From NCBI GenBank assembly GCA_030838305.1, contig JAUTWY010000623.1:1-6686 (forward strand): a stretch of DNA of 6,686 nucleotides. The letters are read 5' to 3'. The first letter of the stretch is position 1; every line of letters begins with the position of its first letter. Below are positions 4,964-6,686 of this stretch, one piece after another. The DNA comes from Acidobacteriaceae bacterium. Its GTDB lineage: Bacteria; Acidobacteriota; Terriglobia; Terriglobales; Acidobacteriaceae. The notes beneath the pieces are model-generated. The model did no database searches and was not told the DNA's origin. It saw only the letters and a program-made list of their open reading frames with translations. The translations under genes were made by a program, and so were the position numbers.

Positions 4964-6686
4964 GTGCCTCGCACCCGGCTGCGAACGCGCTTCCTGCTCT
5001 CCATGGTTTTGATTACCGCAGGGCTTACCGCGATGAGTCTTCTGGTCGTGCGGCACAGCGTACAAAGCCACGTGCGCGAAGGAATCGTGCAGGAATTACG
5101 GAACTCGGTCACGACATTCCAGAATTTTCAGCATGATCGCGAAATCATGTTGACGCACTCTGCGGAATTGGTGGCCTATCTGCCCATCACGCGATCCATC
5201 CTGACCGCCCGAGACCCGGCCACGATCCAGGACGCTTCCAAAGATGTTTGGCCTTTGATCGGCAGCGATCTTCTGGTATTGGCTGATCGCAACGGAAAGG
5301 TCGTCGCCCTCCACACAAAGTCACCTGGTTTCAACGGCGAAGCGGCGCAGAAGTATTTCGACCGCTCGCTGGCCGAAGACGATTCCAGTCACTGGTGGTT
5401 CGGGGATCACCATCTCTACCAAACATTCGTGCAGCCGGTTTATTTCGGTTCCAAGACAGAGGGTTCACTGCTCGGCTTCCTGATCATCGGTTACGAAATT
5501 GATAACCGGCTAGCCCGCGAAGTCAGCAAAGTGTCAGCCAGCCAGGTGGCTTTTTCCTACGGCGACGAGATCGTGGCCACGACGTTGACGCCGACCCAGG
5601 TCCAAGGACCAGGCGTGCGCACGCTGGCCGCGCAATCTTCTCAAAGCGCACCCCGCGACGTGGAAGTGGGCAATGAGAATTTTGTAGCTACTTCGCTCGA
5701 TCTGTCCGGCCAGCGCGAACCTCCTGTCCGATTGACGGTATTGGGATCGTACGATCAGGCCGCGAAATTCCTGGATAATCTGAACCGCTTGCTGCTTCTG
5801 CTCGGCCTGACGGCGGTTTTGGTGGGCAGCGGGTTGGTGTTCCTGATCTCCCACACATTCACGCGCCCACTGGCCAGCTTGGTGGAAGGCGTCCGCGCGT
5901 TGGAACACGGAGATTTTCACCATCCACTCGATGCCCGGGGCAGCGACGAAGTCGCGGAGCTCACTTCGGCGTTCGACCGAATGCGCGGCAGTCTGCTTAA
6001 GACGCAACAGGCCTTGTTGGAGTCTGAGCAGTTGGCCACAATCGGGCGTATGGCAAGTTCAATCTCGCATGACCTCCGCCATTCTCTGGCCGCTGTCGTC
6101 GCTAACTCCGAATTTCTTTGTGATGGAGGACTGACTCCCGCGCAACGCGAAGAGCTCTATCAGGAAGTTCGGACGGGCGTGAATCAAATGACCGACCTCA
6201 TCGACTCGCTGCTCGAGTTTGCGCGAACCAGGGAATCCATGACCCCGGCCTACGCCAGCGTGACCGAAACAGTAAACCGGGCGATGCAGGCGGTGCGCTT
6301 GCACCCGCGCCATCAGGGCACCCTGATCGAGATACGCGCAAATGGACAGAGTTCGGCCTGGTTCGATCCCCGCAAGCTGGAGCGGGCTCTGTACAATCTG
6401 CTATTGAACGCATGTGAGGCAGCGCCCAGCAGCGAGGGTAGAGTAAGAGTGACCATTGACCGGAGCGGCCCCCAGGTCACGATTGCGGTTTCGGACAACG
6501 GTCCCGGTATTGCGGAGGAGATTCGGGGGAAGCTGTTTCATCCTTTTGTGAGCTTCGGTAAAGAGAATGGCACTGGACTCGGACTTACCGTCGTGCAGAA
6601 GATCGTGCAGGACCACGGTGGTACGGTCCTGATGGAACGCACTCCGGAGCCTCGAACCGTTTTTCGAATTACGATCCCGGGACGCG
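4964..6686 (+). CDS. Membrane sensor histidine kinase, partial (3' end cut by window)
   Basis: The frame runs from GTG 4964 off the right edge, giving 574 residues with no stop. Numbering from that GTG: membrane span 1 at about 10-29; an extracytoplasmic sensor region at about 30-270 with a Cache-like look (LVLADRNGKVVALHT, then a tandem second half); span 2 at about 275-296; HAMP at about 297-350 (FTRPL, then DEVAELTSAFDRM). The HisKA dimerisation helix has the phospho-acceptor His369 in SISHDLRHSL. The HATPase domain has the N-box Asn482 (NLLLNACEAA), the G1 box DNGPG (511-515) and the G2 box GTGLGL (536-541). All catalytic elements are intact, and only the last residues are missing. GTG 4964 has GGAAG 7 bases upstream. 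TTG 4904, with GAGAG overlapping the regulator's stop, is an alternative that adds 20 polar residues and would couple translation. It should autophosphorylate His369 and pass the phosphate to Asp74 of the adjacent regulator. The signal sensed is unknown. Confidence 0.93.
   Translation, partial: MPRTRLRTRFLLSMVLITAGLTAMSLLVVRHSVQSHVREGIVQELRNSVTTFQNFQHDREIMLTHSAELVAYLPITRSILTARDPATIQDASKDVWPLIGSDLLVLADRNGKVVALHTKSPGFNGEAAQKYFDRSLAEDDSSHWWFGDHHLYQTFVQPVYFGSKTEGSLLGFLIIGYEIDNRLAREVSKVSASQVAFSYGDEIVATTLTPTQVQGPGVRTLAAQSSQSAPRDVEVGNENFVATSLDLSGQREPPVRLTVLGSYDQAAKFLDNLNRLLLLLGLTAVLVGSGLVFLISHTFTRPLASLVEGVRALEHGDFHHPLDARGSDEVAELTSAFDRMRGSLLKTQQALLESEQLATIGRMASSISHDLRHSLAAVVANSEFLCDGGLTPAQREELYQEVRTGVNQMTDLIDSLLEFARTRESMTPAYASVTETVNRAMQAVRLHPRHQGTLIEIRANGQSSAWFDPRKLERALYNLLLNACEAAPSSEGRVRVTIDRSGPQVTIAVSDNGPGIAEEIRGKLFHPFVSFGKENGTGLGLTVVQKIVQDHGGTVLMERTPEPRTVFRITIPGR

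Noticed and set aside
5534..6007. 157-residue minus-strand open frame
   Set aside because: It is antisense to the sensor, HAMP and HisKA-flanking part of the histidine kinase, whose frame is continuous and full of recognisable motifs.

Overview
This window looks like a chromosomal segment of a soil-type Acidobacteriota, probably class Terriglobia. That assignment is an inference from gene content. It rests on a degenerate protein kinase fused through one membrane span to a TonB C-terminal domain, on a divergent Fpg/Nei glycosylase with a tail after its zinc finger, on a histidine kinase with an HDLRHSL phospho-acceptor box, and on moderately GC-rich DNA. No mobile element, CRISPR array, phage gene or rRNA is visible. 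All genes are intact except the two cut by the window edges.

Layout from left to right. Positions 1-507 (+) hold the C-terminal third of an MFS transporter of the metabolite:H+ symporter type. It converges on an Fpg/Nei-family DNA glycosylase (540-1439, -). Upstream of the glycosylase on the same strand lies tRNA-Lys(UUU) (1545-1620, -), with a perfect 9-bp inverted repeat (1465-1510) between them. After a 183-bp gap comes the pseudokinase-TM-TonB fusion (1804-3120, +). It converges on a TrmJ-like tRNA 2'-O-methyltransferase (3148-3891, -) that starts with TTG. A 261-bp divergent intergenic region follows (3892-4152). It holds two small perfect hairpins, a palindromic TTTGTCAAA that carries -35-like hexamers on both strands, and a stem-loop in the leader of the next gene. 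The last part is a two-component operon on the + strand: an OmpR/PhoB-type response regulator (4153-4896), then a membrane sensor histidine kinase that runs off the right edge (from about 4964, or 4904).

The clearest functional unit is the response regulator and histidine kinase pair. The kinase has two membrane spans enclosing an external sensor region of about 240 residues, then HAMP, HisKA and HATPase domains, and should phosphorylate Asp74 of the regulator. The other genes are single-gene units with informational (tRNA, tRNA methylation, DNA repair), transport or uncertain roles. I see no convincing evidence of a wholly new multi-gene system. The least understood parts are the pseudokinase-TonB fusion and the structured non-coding segments at 1465-1510 and 3892-4152.
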